Assembly: GCA_963969495.1 (NCBI GenBank)
Contig: OZ018320.1
Location: 71,771,745 to 71,835,744, forward strand
DNA length: 64,000 nt
Reading direction: 5' to 3'
DNA from: Ceratothoa steindachneri
Taxonomy: Eukaryota > Arthropoda > Malacostraca > Isopoda > Cymothoidae
Position numbers and translations under genes: made by a program. A model generated the notes under the pieces. That model did not search any database. It saw only the letters and a list, made by a program, of their open reading frames with translations, and was not told the origin of the DNA. Below are positions 1 through 11,133 of this stretch, in pieces. How positions within the stretch are numbered: position 1 is the stretch's first letter; each line of letters starts with the position of its first letter.

Positions 1-561
1 ATTTGTTACTTAATTGGGTGCGCCTGGATATGGTTGAGTCGCACCGTTTCCTTGGTCTTGTATTCGACCGACGCCTCACCTGGGAGGCTCATATTCGCAG
101 CCTTAGGGTCTCTTGTACCCGCTATGGACATTCTCCGTTCCGTGACGTTCAGCGCTTGGGGCGCTGATAGGGCTACCGCCTTACTTTTTTATTGATCCTT
201 TGTTCGTTCGAAGCTCGACTACGGATGCGAGTTTTATGCATCCGCAGCCGAGCGTTTATTGCGGAAGGTGGATTCAATCCACCACACCGGCCTTCGCAAT
301 GCGACCGGTGCCTTCCGCACTCTCCCCATTGAGAGCCTGTTGGTCAATGCTGGGGAGATGCCACTCGCTCTGCGCCGCGTGCAGTGCATCACTTGCCTGT
401 ACGCGCGAGCCCGGCGCCTTCCTCAGTCGCCAACAGCTCTCACTGCATCCGCAGCTGATCTCGATGGTGCCTATGCCACCGAGAGACGCCAGTCATACCC
501 TAAGCCCTTTGGGTTTAGGGCCAGGAAACTCCTTTGAGAGGTAGATATAGCTCTCGGGCCG

Positions 562-1551
562 GTGGCGCCCCTGGTTCTGCCCAGGACGCCACCCTGGAGG
601 GTACCACATTTGGCTATTTGTCGCCACGCCTCTGCTCCCAAAGCTTGTACTGCGCCGGGAGTATTACGTTCGACCTTTTTGGAGCACACATCGTGTCACG
701 CTGGTTCCGTGCCAGTGTATACGGATGGCTCCAAGTCCCAAGAGGGGGTCGGCTTCTACGCCGTATCCCCTCTGTTTGAAGTCAGCGGGGCTCTACCAGG
801 CGCTGCGTCTGTCTTCACGGCCGAGCTGGTGGCAATACACCACTCGGTACGGGAGATTACGCGACGTGCCCGGTTCGGAGACCGGATTGTGATCTATAGC
901 GACTCACAAAGCGCCCTGAGTGCTCTCGGGGCATTGGAATCTCCGCATCCCGTGGTTCGCGATATCCGTGACGCTACGGTTTTGGCGAGACGGGCAGATG
1001 TCGAGATTATCTTCTGCTGGGTTCCCGGACATGTAGGAATTGCGGGGAATCAGCGCGCCGATGAGGGCGCCAAAGAGTCCGCGAGGACTCTGCGACCGGA
1101 CCAGCGTTTCGCTCTTTCTCACACCGACTACATGGCAGGAATACGGGCAGCTCTTCGGACTGCTTGGCAAAGAAGATGGGAGACGGTCGAAGGGAACTTA
1201 AAGTTGCGTGCCATTGCGCCGCGACTGTTCCCATGGACCTATCCACCAATGCCGCGGCGGCTTCAGGTTGCTTTCTGTCGTCTTCGAATCGAACACACTC
1301 GTGTGACGCATCGCTATCTGATGGAGCGCTCGCCTGCGCCCTATTGCAGCGACTGCGTCGTCCCCCAGACTGTTCGGCACATTCTTGTCGAATGTCCAAG
1401 TCTGGGTGATCTTCGCGCACGATACCTGTCCCAGTACCGGGATGGGCGGGGTCGCTACCGCCTGTCCCTTGTGCTCGGGACAGATTCGTGCACATTGACT
1501 TGTGGACTTGTTGACTTCTTGGGGGAGGCCGGCCTTCTCCCTATTATTTAA
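562..1551 (+). pseudogene. family A ORF2 C-terminus: RNase H and CCHC tail
   Basis: The open stretch encodes 329 residues. RNase H motifs are clear: YTDGSK (Asp 55), a Glu in TAELVAIHH (88), YSDSQSAL (Asp 114) and WVPGHVGIAGNQRAD (His 157, Asp 167). These four acidic residues cleave the RNA strand of the RNA-DNA hybrid during reverse transcription. A C-terminal CX2CX7HX4C motif lies near residues 262-278. It is not an independent gene: the same frame is open upstream and broken by TGA near 537, where the copy at 56708-57949 reads Arg, so the start at Met 562 is artificial. The frame ends in the same place as the minus-strand copy. No promoter of its own is visible. Confidence 0.85.
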
Positions 1552-1682
1552 GCAAGGTTTGTTTGTTTTTTTTCCTTGAGTTACACGCTCCTGCGCCGGG
1601 GGGACCTCTCCCCGACGCACCAGCTTGCTTCCTTTCCCCCTTTTGGGGTGTTTTTTTTTTTCTCTTTAATTTTATTTTAAAG

Positions 1683-1741
1683 TAGCCTAGAACTAGGCCA
1701 GTTTTAATACGGCGACTAATGCCCAAGTAGGCAGTCGCCAG
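1683..1741 (+). other. family A 3' UTR paired hairpins
   Basis: Two inverted repeats sit just before the poly(A). One is an AGCCTAG/CTAGGC arm pair with an AA loop (1684-1698). The other is a GGCGACT/AGTCGCC stem with an inner GCCC/GGC helix (1711-1739). Both recur at the same place at 5385-5438 and, reversed, at 56564-56625. Such conserved 3' hairpins are plausible recognition sites for the element's own RT; that role is inferred. Confidence 0.6.
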
Positions 1742-1839
1742 ATGAGCTCTTAAAAAAAAACAAAAAAAAAAATCCTATTCAAATATCATTTGCAGGGCAA
1801 CTGCCGCTTGAGAACCCACCTCGATGGTGCCCTTCGCTG

Positions 1840-3470
1840 ATGCGGTGGCCTGCATTTCAGGAAATGACTGAATTCTTTATCTCAGTCGAAGAGTTTAGGT
1901 CGGTAGATGAGGCCGTTGAGTTCTCCTCCGACAACCTCATCTCCGCGGGCCTGACTACTATTCCTAGGACGTCAGGCCGTTTTGCTCGCGGACCACTCCC
2001 ATGGTCGTCTTGGAGTGTGAGTCGGCCCTCAAACAGAAGCGTTATGCCTACATGCGCTATAAGCGCCGCCTGAACGATTTCACTGTCAGTAAATTTCGTC
2101 CGGCTAGGTTCCGGTATATTTCGAAGCACACCCGCCGCTCTTCTTGGCGGGCATACATGTCTTCACTTACGGGCAATACCCCTCTAGCAGATGTGTGGAA
2201 GCGAGTCAAAAGGATTCGGGGCAAGTTCTCGCAGGACCCCCCTCCCGTTCTCCAGGAGAATGGGACTGCAATCTCGGACCCCGCGTCCGTGGCGGAATCC
2301 TTAGCGATCGCTTTTTCCGCATTCTCTAGCCGGGATGCTGCACCACCAGGATTCAATGCACGTCGTGATTTCGCGGAAGGCCACCTCCAAAGGCGGAGAT
2401 CCCTTCAACGACAGGTTTACTGTGAGTGAGTTGCGCTCCGCTCTTGCTTCGTGCGCGGACACCGCCCATGATCCGGAAGATGTCCCGTACGTCATGCTTC
2501 CACCCTTGGGTGAGCGAGGCATGGCCATTCTGTTAGATTTGTTCAACAGCATCTGGGTGGAGGGTCTTCTCCTAGATTCCTGGCGAATCGCTACTTTGCT
2601 CTCCTTTCACAAACCGGGGAGAGATCACTCTACTCCGACCGGTTTTTTCCCAATCTCTCTAACCTCTTGCGTGTGCAAGTTGATGGATAAATTGGTAAAT
2701 GTTAGATTAGCCTTTTTTCCTGGACAGCGGATGTCATCTGTCTTCTGCACAGTGCGGCTTCCGCAAGTTCGACTCCACGTCGGATGCTCTGCTCCGACTG
2801 GAAAATGCCGTCTGCGAGGCTTTCCTTCGTAGACAGGACTACGCCACGGTGTTTTTCGATCTGGAGAAGGCCTATGATACCGCATGGCGATAACGTATCA
2901 TGGAGACTCTCCACACGATGGGGGCGAGGGGACGCCTCCCAATGTTTATATCTGAATTTTTGCGAGATCGTCGATTCCGCGTACGGGTGAGGGGAGCCCT
3001 CTCCGGCCCAAAGGAGCTGGAAGAGGGTGTCTCGCAGGGAAGTGGCCGTCAGTGTCACACTCTTTGCCCTGAGCATCAACGGCATCACCTCGGTGCTGCT
3101 GGAAGATCTTCTCGCTACGCTCTACGTGGGCGACCTTTCGATCTCTTTTGGCGCGGCCCAGATGCCAACTCTGGAGCGTCGAATCCAACAGGCACTGAAC
3201 CTCGCCTCTCGATATGCCGAAGCGCACGGGTTTCGGGTTTTTTTGGCCAAGACTAAGGTGGCTTACTTCTGCCGCCATCCACGGCTCCACCCCGACCCAG
3301 TTTTGTTGTTTAATGGGGTGCGCCTGGATGTGGATAAATCGCACCGTTTTCTTGGTCTTGTATTCGACCGACGCCTCAGCTGGGAGGCTCATATTCGCAG
3401 CCTTAGGGTCTGTTGTACCCGCGCCATGGATATTCTACGTTCCCTGACGTTCAGCGCTTGATTCCCTGAT
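1840..3470 (+). pseudogene. family A reverse transcriptase (degraded)
   Basis: Frames shift repeatedly, but the RT fold can be followed. An endonuclease-RT linker (about 2000-2430) precedes the fingers region with SLTSCVCKLMDKLVNVR (about 2650-2710). A FFDLEKAYDTAWR block (2850-2890) carries the first catalytic Asp. A GVSQGS block follows near 3025, then the YxDD box at about 3121-3135. That box reads YVGD, so the second catalytic Asp is lost. The enzyme would have copied the element RNA by target-primed reverse transcription. In-frame stops and the lost Asp mean this copy is dead. Confidence 0.85.
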
Positions 3471-4053
3471 ATGGCTACTGCCCTACTTTTTTATCGATCC
3501 TTTGTTCATTCGAAGCTCGACTACGGATGCGAGTTTTATGCATCCGCAGCCGAGCGTTTATCGTGGAAGGCGGAATCGATCCACCAGTCCGTCCTTCGCC
3601 TTGCGACCGGTGAATTCCGCAGCACTGAACCTCGTCTCTCGATATGCCGAAGCGCACAGGTTTCGGTTTTCTTTGGCCAAGACTAAGGTGGTGCACTTCT
3701 GCCGCCATCCACGGCTCCACCCCGACCCAGATTTGTTGTTTATTGGAGCGCGCCTGGATGTGGTTAAATCGCACCGTTTCCTTGGTCTTGTATTCACCCG
3801 ACGCCTTAGCTGGGAAGCTCAGGTTCGCACCCTTAGGGTCTGTTGTACCCGCGCCATGGATATTCTACGTTCCCTGACGTTCAGTGCTTGGGGCGCTGAT
3901 AGGGCTACTGCCTTACTTTTTTTATCGATCCTTTGTTCATTCGAAGCTCAACTACGAATGCGAGTTTTTTGCATCCGCAGCCGAGCGTTTATTGCGGAAG
4001 GTGGAATCGATCCACCACACCGGTGCATTCCGCACTTACTCCATTGGCTGCCT
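3194..4053 (+). repeat. 430-bp tandem duplication inside family A copy 2
   Basis: Sequence from about 3194 to 3623 (RT thumb, from ACTGAACCTCG) is repeated from 3624 to about 4053. For example, the block starting CTACGGATGCGAG at 3521 recurs at 3951 with one change. The junction at about 3622-3624 falls inside a codon run. The two units differ by scattered substitutions, so the duplication is not recent. Confidence 0.8.
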
Positions 4054-5244
4054 GGTTGGTCGATGCTGGGGAGATGCCACTCTCTCTACGCCGCGAGCAG
4101 TGCATTACTCGCATGTACGCGCGAGCCCGGCGCCTCCCTCATTCGCCAACAGCTCTCACTGCATCCGAAACTGATCTCGACGGTGTCTATGTCGTCGAGC
4201 GACGCCAGTCATACCCTAATCCCTTTGGGTTTAGGGCCAGCAAACTTATTCGAGAGCTAGGTATAGCTCTCGAGCCGGTTGCGCCTCTGGTTCTGCCCAG
4301 TACGCCACCCTGGAGGGTACCACATTTAGCTATTTGTCACCACGCCTCTCCTCCTAAAGCTTGTACAGCGCCGGGAGTATTGCGTTCGACCTTTTTGGAG
4401 CACACCTCGTTTCACGCTGGAACCGTGCCAGTATATACGGATGGCTCCAAGTCTAAATAAGGGGTCGGCTTCCACGCCGTATCCCCTCTGTTTGAAGTCA
4501 GCGGGGCTCTGCCAGGCGCTGCATCTGTCTTCACGGCCGAGCTGGTGGCAATACAGCACTCGGTACGGGAGATTAAGCGTAGTACCTGGTTCTGAGACCG
4601 GATTGTGTTCTATAGCGACTCACAAAGCGCCCTGCGTGCTCTCGGGTTATTGGAATCTCCGCATCCCCTGGTTCGCGATATCCGTGACGCCACGGTTTTG
4701 GCGAGCCGGGCGGATGTCGAGATTATCTTCTGCTGGCTTCCTGGACATGTAGGAATTGCGGGGAATGAGGGCGCCGAATAGTCTCTGAACCGGACCAGCG
4801 TTTCGCTCTTCCTCGCACTTACTACATGGCAGAAATACGGGCAGCTCTTCGGACTGCTTGGCAAAGAAGATGGAAGACGGTCAAAGGGAACCTAAAGTTG
4901 CGTGCCATTGCGCCGCGACTGTTCCTATGGACCTATCCCCCAATGCCGCGACGGATTCAGGTCGCTTTCTTTCTTCTCCGAATCGGACACACTTATGTGA
5001 CGCATCGCTATTTGATGGAGCGCTCACCTGGGCCCTATTGTGACGACTGCGTCGTCCCCCAGACTGTTCGGCACATTCTTGTCGAATGTCCCAGTCTGGT
5101 TGATCTTCGCGCTCGTTACCTGTCCCGTTCTGGGATGGGCGGGGTCGCTACCGCCTGTCCCTTGTACTCGGGTCGAGTGCGTGCACCATGACTCGTGGAC
5201 TGATAGACTTTTGGGGGGAGGCCGGCCTTCTCCCTTTTATTTAA
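3880..5244 (+). pseudogene. family A RNase H and C-terminus, copy 2
   Basis: This matches the C-terminal protein of copy 1. The YTDGSK motif sits near 4432-4452, followed by a stop (TAA) after Lys. SDSQSAL lies near 4616, and LPGHVGIAGNEG (copy 1: VPGHVGIAGNQR) near 4738-4768. A deletion after that removes the final RNase H Asp region. The CX2C..HX4C tail (about 5030-5090) survives. The frame ends near 5244 in the same residues as the other copies. It is inactive. Confidence 0.8.
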
Positions 5245-5465
5245 CTAGGTTTTGTTATTGTTTTCTTTTTAGGTCGTACGCTCCTACGCCGGGTGGAGGA
5301 GGACCTCTCCCTGACGCCGGAGTTTGCTTCCTCATTGTCTTCTCTCTTTATCGTTTTCTTTTCAATTTTTTATTTTAAAGTAGCCTAGAACTAGGCTGTT
5401 TTTGTTTGCGGCGACTAATGCCCAAGTGGGCAGTCGCCAGATAAGCCCCTTTTTAAAAAAAACTC

Positions 5466-5960
5466 CCCAAAACTACCCATCCTGGGCGCTCTCCTGTCAG
5501 AGCGGGCAGCACAAAGTGATTAACCCAACCTCGGCTGAAAACCAGGGTTCCCCTAACCTCCCCAGGTATCGCCGTTTCCCGCAAGACGAAAAATTCGTGC
5601 GCCTGCACCGATTCGTTAGACTCGCAGGAAGCAACACTTTTGAATGAGGTCGTGAGGTCATCTTCCGGGGTTTATAAAGCTGTCTCCGAAAGGATGACAG
5701 CATCAAAGAAACTTCTGCCCCTACGCCTCCATCCTACGCTGGATGGGTGGCTTGGAGTCAGGGGATCTTCAAAGGAGGGACCCTAGCATCCTAAGTCCCC
5801 CCTTCCACCCCGAAGGTTTTGAGGCATAGGAAAGAAAAACTCCCATAGCGAGCCCAGCCTTCCGCGATAATTCCTCAAAGGAGACAACGTTCTCAGTTTT
5901 GTCTCCGGGAGGTGAAAAGAATCAAGATCTCAGCTCCCCTGTGCGCGGGCCACAAGAAGT
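5466..5960 (+). pseudogene. family A ORF1 (gag-like) C-terminal remnant
   Basis: No intact frame remains. Blocks such as the one around 5690-5760 and AGGTTTTGAGGC at 5814 align base by base with 62845-63010, which directly precedes the endonuclease in the fifth copy. ORF1 of I-like elements encodes an RNA-binding gag-like protein; no zinc knuckle is readable here. The assignment rests on co-linearity only. Confidence 0.5.
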
Positions 5961-5989
5961 GATTAATTGCCAAGCGGCTCAACATCAGG

Positions 5990-7005
5990 TAGATGACAGT
6001 CTTCAGAGTCGCGGATAGGCTCAATAACGGGAAATACCTCAAAGATCAACTCGTTCAGGTACACCTTAAATTGTCCACCGTTTGGCTGTGAGAAATGCGT
6101 TTGAAAGTGCCCCGAAGATCAAAATGACTGCGCTAGCCATGAAGAAGAACATCTCGCTGGCCGCAGTGTCCAGGGCCCCCAAGGAGGAGTGGGGTGAGAA
6201 ATTTAGGTGCGTCAAAAGGACTCTACTTATCGATCGAAGTATGTAACAACAACGTCAGGGAGCACTGTCGTTGCCTTTTCAACGACTTGAAGCGTCATGG
6301 CAATCGAAATCTCATATTTTTCTGACAAAAAAAACATTCACGGTCAATCCGGTCATCAAGAAGCATACCACTGTGTAGTAAGCTTCGGCCAGGACGTCTT
6401 CGAGGTCCACTACGTGTCCACAACCAAGCCCCTGGCCTCCGTGATGATATTCGGTGTCGTGGCTTCAAATTGCGAAAAGATGCCGCCAGTGTGATTCGCG
6501 GACGATTACAGTGACATCTTGGCGACAAGAGTACTTCTCTGGGTGAGAAAGATCACGAAGTTGCTGCACTAATTTTTTCAGCAGGACGGTGCCCTAGCCC
6601 ACACGGCTAAGACCGTGCAAGAGTGATTGGGATAAAATATGAATTTTTGTCCACCACAGACGCTCAACCTCAACTCCTTCGACTAAAATATGTGGCTGCA
6701 TTTCGAGGGCGAAGACTGCAAAGTCCGCTACATCAACATTGACGAGTTTAAGTCCTTCGTCACAGTGTGGGCCAGCATGTGGAAAGGACTTCGCCCACAA
6801 CGTGTGTGCGCCCTTCAAGTCTCGCCTGGACCGTGTACTCGCCGCCGAGATAGGACATTCATTATTATTACAATGTAAACACGTTTATATGTTAAAAAAA
6901 CACAAAACGTGTTTAAATGCATTAAAACTAGAATCGTGTCCTTTGTTGACCGCGTCGTAACGAGTGTAACAGGACCTTTGTAATACTCGGTACTGTATTT
7001 CTGCG
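5990..7005 (+). mobile_element. mariner/Tc1-like element remnant
   Basis: Broken frames carry DDE transposase hallmarks: a VMIFGVVASN block (about 6440-6470), a catalytic region reading QDGALAHTAK (about 6582-6612), an S-P-D-L-N block (about 6668-6685) and a C-terminal arginine-rich helix ending near 6860. The element interrupts family A copy 3 exactly where about 425 bp of the endonuclease start is missing. Terminal inverted repeats are not resolved, so the edges are approximate. Confidence 0.65.
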
Positions 7006-7010
7006 CTTAT

Positions 7011-8220
7011 TTCGACGCTCGTGACTTCCGGCGCATCGTAACACGGTTGACGTGGACCTTTCTGCTACTTGTGGATTTGAATGGTAGACACCCCCTCTCG
7101 GCAGACTACTCAATCAATCCTTTATGTCAGGTTCTGACCAACTTGATCGACGAGCTGGATATAGTTGTTCTAAATGTAGATAAGTTTACGCAACACTGCC
7201 CGAGAACCACTTCATTTTCCTATCTTGACCTATCCCTGTGCTTTCCGGCTGCATAGCCTGAATTTAGGTGGAAGGTGGTAAATGACTTCCATGGTATTGG
7301 CATTTTCCCATTCAAATATTATTTTCTGAACCGCTGCCGCCTGAGAGATTCGCCAGGGTGCTTGGCACGGTCGCAGGATTTAGGTCATTCTCAACGTCTT
7401 GCCTTTGCACGCTGACTGCGTCCGTGGTGGTCAGCTTAGCGTGAGACGACCCTCATTCAGAATAGTTATGACTACATGCGCTATAAGCGCCGCCCAAACG
7501 AAACAATTTCACTGCGGGGGAATTTCGTCGAGCTATGGCTAGGTATCGGTATGTTTCGAAGCAAGACCGTTTCTCTTCTTGGCGGGCATACGTGTCTTCA
7601 CTTAATGGAAGATCCCTCATGGAGAAGTATGGAAACATGTTATAAGGATTCGGGGCAAGTTGTTGCAGGACCAAACTCCCGTACTCTAGGAGAATGGGAG
7701 TAATCTCGGAACCGCGTCCATAGCCGAGTCTTTCGCAAACGCTTTATCCGCATTCTCTATCTGGGATGCTGCTCCCTTAGTATTGAATGCAAGTCGTGAT
7801 ATCGCTGTAGGAGGCCGACTGGACTTTATCTCCAGAGGCGGAGAATCCTTCAACGGCATGTTTACATTGAGTGAGTTGCTTTCAGCTCTCGTTTCCTTCG
7901 AGAACAACGCCCCTGGTCCGGATGATGTGCTGTATGCGATGCTTCAATGCCTAGGTGACTGAGGCATGGCCTTTTTTGTGAGATTTGTTCAACAGAATCT
8001 AGACAATGGGTATCTTCCCAAAATGCTGGGTAATGGTTATTGTTTTTGCTTTGTGCAAATCCGGGAGAGATCATCCTACCCCGGCAGGTATCCGCCCCAA
8101 TCTCTCTAACCTTTTACGTGTGCAAGTTGATGGAGCAACTGGTAAATGTTAGACCAGCTTTTTACTTGGACAGCGGAGGCCGTGGCTTCCGCCAGTTCCA
8201 CTCCTCGTCAGATGCTCTGC
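7011..8220 (+). pseudogene. family A endonuclease and RT remnant, copy 3
   Basis: Positions 7011-7260 align with 63468-63720 and encode an APE-type endonuclease core: a DLNGRHPL block (about 7076-7100) corresponds to the GDFN motif of the family, and SYLDLSLCF follows. Sequence from 7270 on matches the RT linker of copy 2 (for example ATGCGCTATAAGCGCCGCC at about 7474), and the fingers region LTFYVCKLMEQLVNVR lies near 8110. There are many stops and indels, and the catalytic RT boxes are deleted. Confidence 0.75.
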
Positions 8221-8369
8221 TCTTCTCCCCGACGCCGGAGCGTGCTTCCTTGTTGTTTTTCTTTTTCTTTTGTTCTGGAATTTTGTGACACCTATCATTA
8301 GGCGGAAGATTTTAATTACGGCTACTTATTTACCTTGAAGGCAATCGCCAGTTGTGCGTTAAAAAAACT

Positions 8370-8716
8370 AACTAATTCTCGACTTGAGGCTTTTTTCGAA
8401 AAGTCTCCGCCTCACTCTACGCGCTGAAACGTTCACACCTTTATAATCGTGAGCAAGCTTATCACTGAGGAGAACCCGATCCTGAACTGGGATCTTTGCG
8501 TTGATATAAAGCTCTTGGGCATCCAGAAGACTTCTTTATAGGAATGTAACCAGTCTTTTTAAGGTCATTAATGATCCTAAAGATGGCGTTGCTTGATGTA
8601 ATCCCCTTATTAATAATTCCTTTGCATTTCAGGCTACTTAGGTGTACAACAATAATGATTGCACGCTTTTCGTTGGATAAAACTATTTGTGAAATTGAAA
8701 AATATTCAAACATTTA
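8370..8716 (-). pseudogene. Tc1-like transposase N-terminal fragment
   Basis: Reading the minus strand, an 83-codon open stretch (8713-8462) followed by a frameshifted extension gives a Tc1-style DNA-binding domain: LSNEKRAIIIVVH (first helix-turn-helix), a recognition helix near ITSSNAIFRIINDLKKTGY, a GCPR motif in place of GRPR, and VNVSARRVRRRLFEKSLKSR (second helix-turn-helix). The catalytic domain is absent. The fragment stops at the A-rich end of family A copy 3, so that retroelement probably truncated it. Confidence 0.65.
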
Positions 8717-8739
8717 CTTTTCTAAAAATATGAGGAAAT

Positions 8740-10930
8740 AGATTATAATTACTCATATTTGGCATCATTTTATCGTTTTTATCGAATAGTAAAGTTCCAG
8801 AGACAAATTCACCTCCTTACAAGAACATGACCAGAGTGCCATTTGGGATTTGGTGAAGGAAGTTTTTATCATTTTGGAGATCAATTTGTAAAAAGCTCCA
8901 ATAATTTATATATTATAATTATTTCTATCTCGTAAATTTTAAAAACGAATGAAAAAAAACATATTAGTCTGAAAACCTTTGTCATGATTTATATATCTCC
9001 AGCAAGGTTCGAATAACCCCGCGCATATATAAACAAAGCTGCCACACATGCCCTTCCTCCAAGACGCCAAAATTACTGACCCGTTTAGGGAAGGAATTGA
9101 ATTTGTTTTCGGTAGACTACTGTGAGAAAAGCTGCCATGGAAAAATGTCGTTCAAGAGAAATCTGGTGCGACTTTTGGTCTCAAAGGGCACCTCTTGTGA
9201 TGAGAACGGTGAGGCACGCCTCCGAATTGACTCTGTGGTCTGTTTAGGTTGGTGCCGTCACGACTTGAGATTGCTGACAGCCATTTACCCAAGATCGGTT
9301 GAGCCTACTGAAACCAGAATGAATTTCGCTTGCGGACTTTTATGGAAAGGGGACCATTAGTTCTGTTAAGTAATTTAGGGGAGTTTTCATATTTCTAACC
9401 ATAACGGGGTACAAGTTGTAGATCGTTAGGAATGTGCCCCTTCTGAATGAAAGGGAGCTTATGCGATAACGCCAGTTGCAATTCGGTCACGTGAGGTTTA
9501 GGCATTTCGCTAATTTCCTGATGGGAATGGAGGCATCTATGGATTTGTAGACAGAGACGAATGGTGAAATCGTATAATGTCCGTGGTGGTTATGTACAAA
9601 AGTCCTTCGCTCTCTGAGATTGGCCTGAGAAACCGGCGTGGGAGGGCGTAGTCTGGGGTGCTATTGTGTGTATATAATGTTGGGTAGAATGCTTAACTAG
9701 GTGTTTACACAACCGGGGTGAGGTTAGGTTTAGAAAAGATTAGGAAGGGAGGCCTTTCGAACTTAGCACGTCAAGTCCTTGAACAGGTGCGTTAAAAATG
9801 AACCGTGGGGGCAAGTGCCGTGAGTAACGTTTCCGAATACACGGTCCGTGAGAGCATGCCCTTTGTAAGGGAAAGGGAAACCAAGAAGAATATCCCCTTC
9901 ATTTGTTCCATGAATTCCTTACCTATCTCTGTCTCCTAAGTATAACTCCACGTGGAATAATCTTTGAACCCCAAAGAGAGAAAAAAGAAGAAATAATTTG
10001 AATATCCGTCAGCTGCCTCACAGGTGCAGTTAATTAAGTTGGGAGTGCTAAAAGCTTTTACTTCGCGGAGGAAGCGCTAATCTCCGTAGTCGGGAAGCTG
10101 CGAGCCGAAAGTTTCCTGTCCACATCGTAAAAGCCATTAAAACTTCGGTTAGGCGACAAACGCTAATCCCCCATGCCGCCGGTAGTGGTCAGCCAGTTGT
10201 CTGAGTCTGCCAACAAGGAGAAACAACAACAAAATAAAATGTCCGTCATATAAATACCCTGTGTTTTCGAATATCTGCAGATTGCGTTTGAGAACCCGTC
10301 GCCTTCGGTTCAGATCGTTTTTCTTTCCCAAGTCTCTGGTATTCGCTTATACCATAGAGGTTGGATCTCACCAGGTAGATCCATCGCTTTTGTGAAGCCT
10401 TACTCTGTTCAGAGCAAGCCTCAAATCGTTTTCGTTCCCGAAGGATTGGCCGGGATTATTCTCGTCTCATCTGCCCCCCTGCCCTCCCACACACACACAC
10501 ACACTCAAGGATCTCCTGTTTCCCGTGTGAGACTTCGCGCCGAGCCGCTTCAGAGTCTTGATTTTTGGAGGTTGCACTTCTCTAGACTAGATGTGCCATC
10601 GTCCATCTTCAAGGAGGATCGTGAACTCGTTTTCTGGTCCCCCCTTTCGTTCATCCTCATCACCGTCAGGATATTCGGCCGAGAGTCACGTCCATTGTCC
10701 GTCTCCATTTCCTCGCGCCTAATCGCTAAAGGATTCCTCTTCCTCGAGGTGACTCCATTAAGGTAACCGACCCTTGCTTGTATCTCGCGTGAATCGACTC
10801 ACTTTCTGACATAAAAATATTCCCTCTGTATAACTGATTTATAATATCCCATTTAAAAGCTGATTAACGAGTAATTAACGTTACCTGATTGCCAATTAAT
10901 ATATATTCTGTCAGAATTGTCCTTATTTTC
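8740..10930. other. unassigned sequence
   Basis: I find no transposon protein, rRNA or tRNA here. The part 9000-10780 is less AT-rich than its surroundings and has no long reading frame with recognisable motifs (the longest is 124 codons at 10392-10766, of unlikely composition with a CA repeat inside). It contains a short (AC)n run at 10488-10503. It could be unique host DNA (intron or intergenic) or an uncharacterised repeat. Confidence 0.4.
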
Positions 10931-10945
10931 ATTACCTATATTTTC

Positions 10946-10948
<3 letters not shown>

Positions 10949-11017
<69 letters not shown>
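10949..11017. repeat. (TA)n microsatellite
   Basis: About 34 uninterrupted TA units. Open frames of Tyr-Ile repeats across it are artefacts. Confidence 0.97.
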
Positions 11018-11020
<3 letters not shown>

Positions 11021-11023
<3 letters not shown>

Positions 11024-11133
11024 TATAGCAATGCCCTCTGTCATTCTTATCAAATATTTAATTTATCAATATTCCATGTTATAGCAATGCCCTCTGGCAT
11101 TCTTATAAAATATTAAATTTATCAATATTCCAT
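11021..11133 (+). repeat. 56-bp tandem duplication
   Basis: Two units begin TGTTATAGCAATGCCCTCTG at 11021 and 11077, with three or four differences between them. The array directly follows the (TA)n tract. Confidence 0.9.

Larger units (their letters stand above)
1..1771 (+). mobile_element. I-like non-LTR retrotransposon, family A copy 1 (3' part)
   Basis: The window opens inside the thumb region of a reverse transcriptase; the same stretch is repeated at 3301-3460. It continues through an RNase H domain and a cysteine-rich C-terminus to a 3' UTR and an A-rich tail at 1751-1771. Family A is defined by five related segments here: 1-1771, 1772-5462, 5466-8365, 56536-57991 (minus) and 62840-64000. 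An APE endonuclease with RT and RNase H places it in the I-like group of non-LTR elements; the exact clade (I, Nimb or other) is not resolved. Confidence 0.85.
1772..5462 (+). mobile_element. family A copy 2, 5'-truncated and internally duplicated
   Basis: It starts within the end of the endonuclease domain: positions 1780-1930 align with 63768-63920 of the 5' copy. It runs through RT, RNase H and the 3' UTR to an A-rich tail near 5455-5462. It abuts the A-rich tail of copy 1, so two family A copies lie head to tail. Reading frames are broken many times. Confidence 0.85.
5466..8365 (+). mobile_element. family A copy 3, gutted and interrupted
   Basis: Three pieces are recognisable. An ORF1 C-terminal region lies at about 5466-5950 (aligning with about 62845-63060 of the fifth copy). 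Endonuclease and RT remnants run from 7011 to about 8220. The 3' UTR with its A-rich end lies at 8220-8365. A mariner-like remnant occupies the gap between ORF1 and endonuclease. The RT core to RNase H region (over 2 kb in copy 2) is missing, joined at about 8218-8225. Confidence 0.75.

Noticed and set aside
9000..10340. Possible 28S rRNA fragment
   Set aside because: Phrases such as GTAAGGGAAAGGGAAACC look rRNA-like, but no conserved 28S block lines up in order.
10392..10766. Frame of 124 codons
   Set aside because: Contains a CA repeat, no recognised domain, atypical composition; insufficient support for a gene.
10853..11116. Open frames of Tyr-Ile repeats across (TA)n arrays, here and at 11914-12205, 14544-14824, 31360-31862, 35112-35408 and 36673-37096
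   Set aside because: They are translations of dinucleotide repeats in frames that lack stops; not genes.
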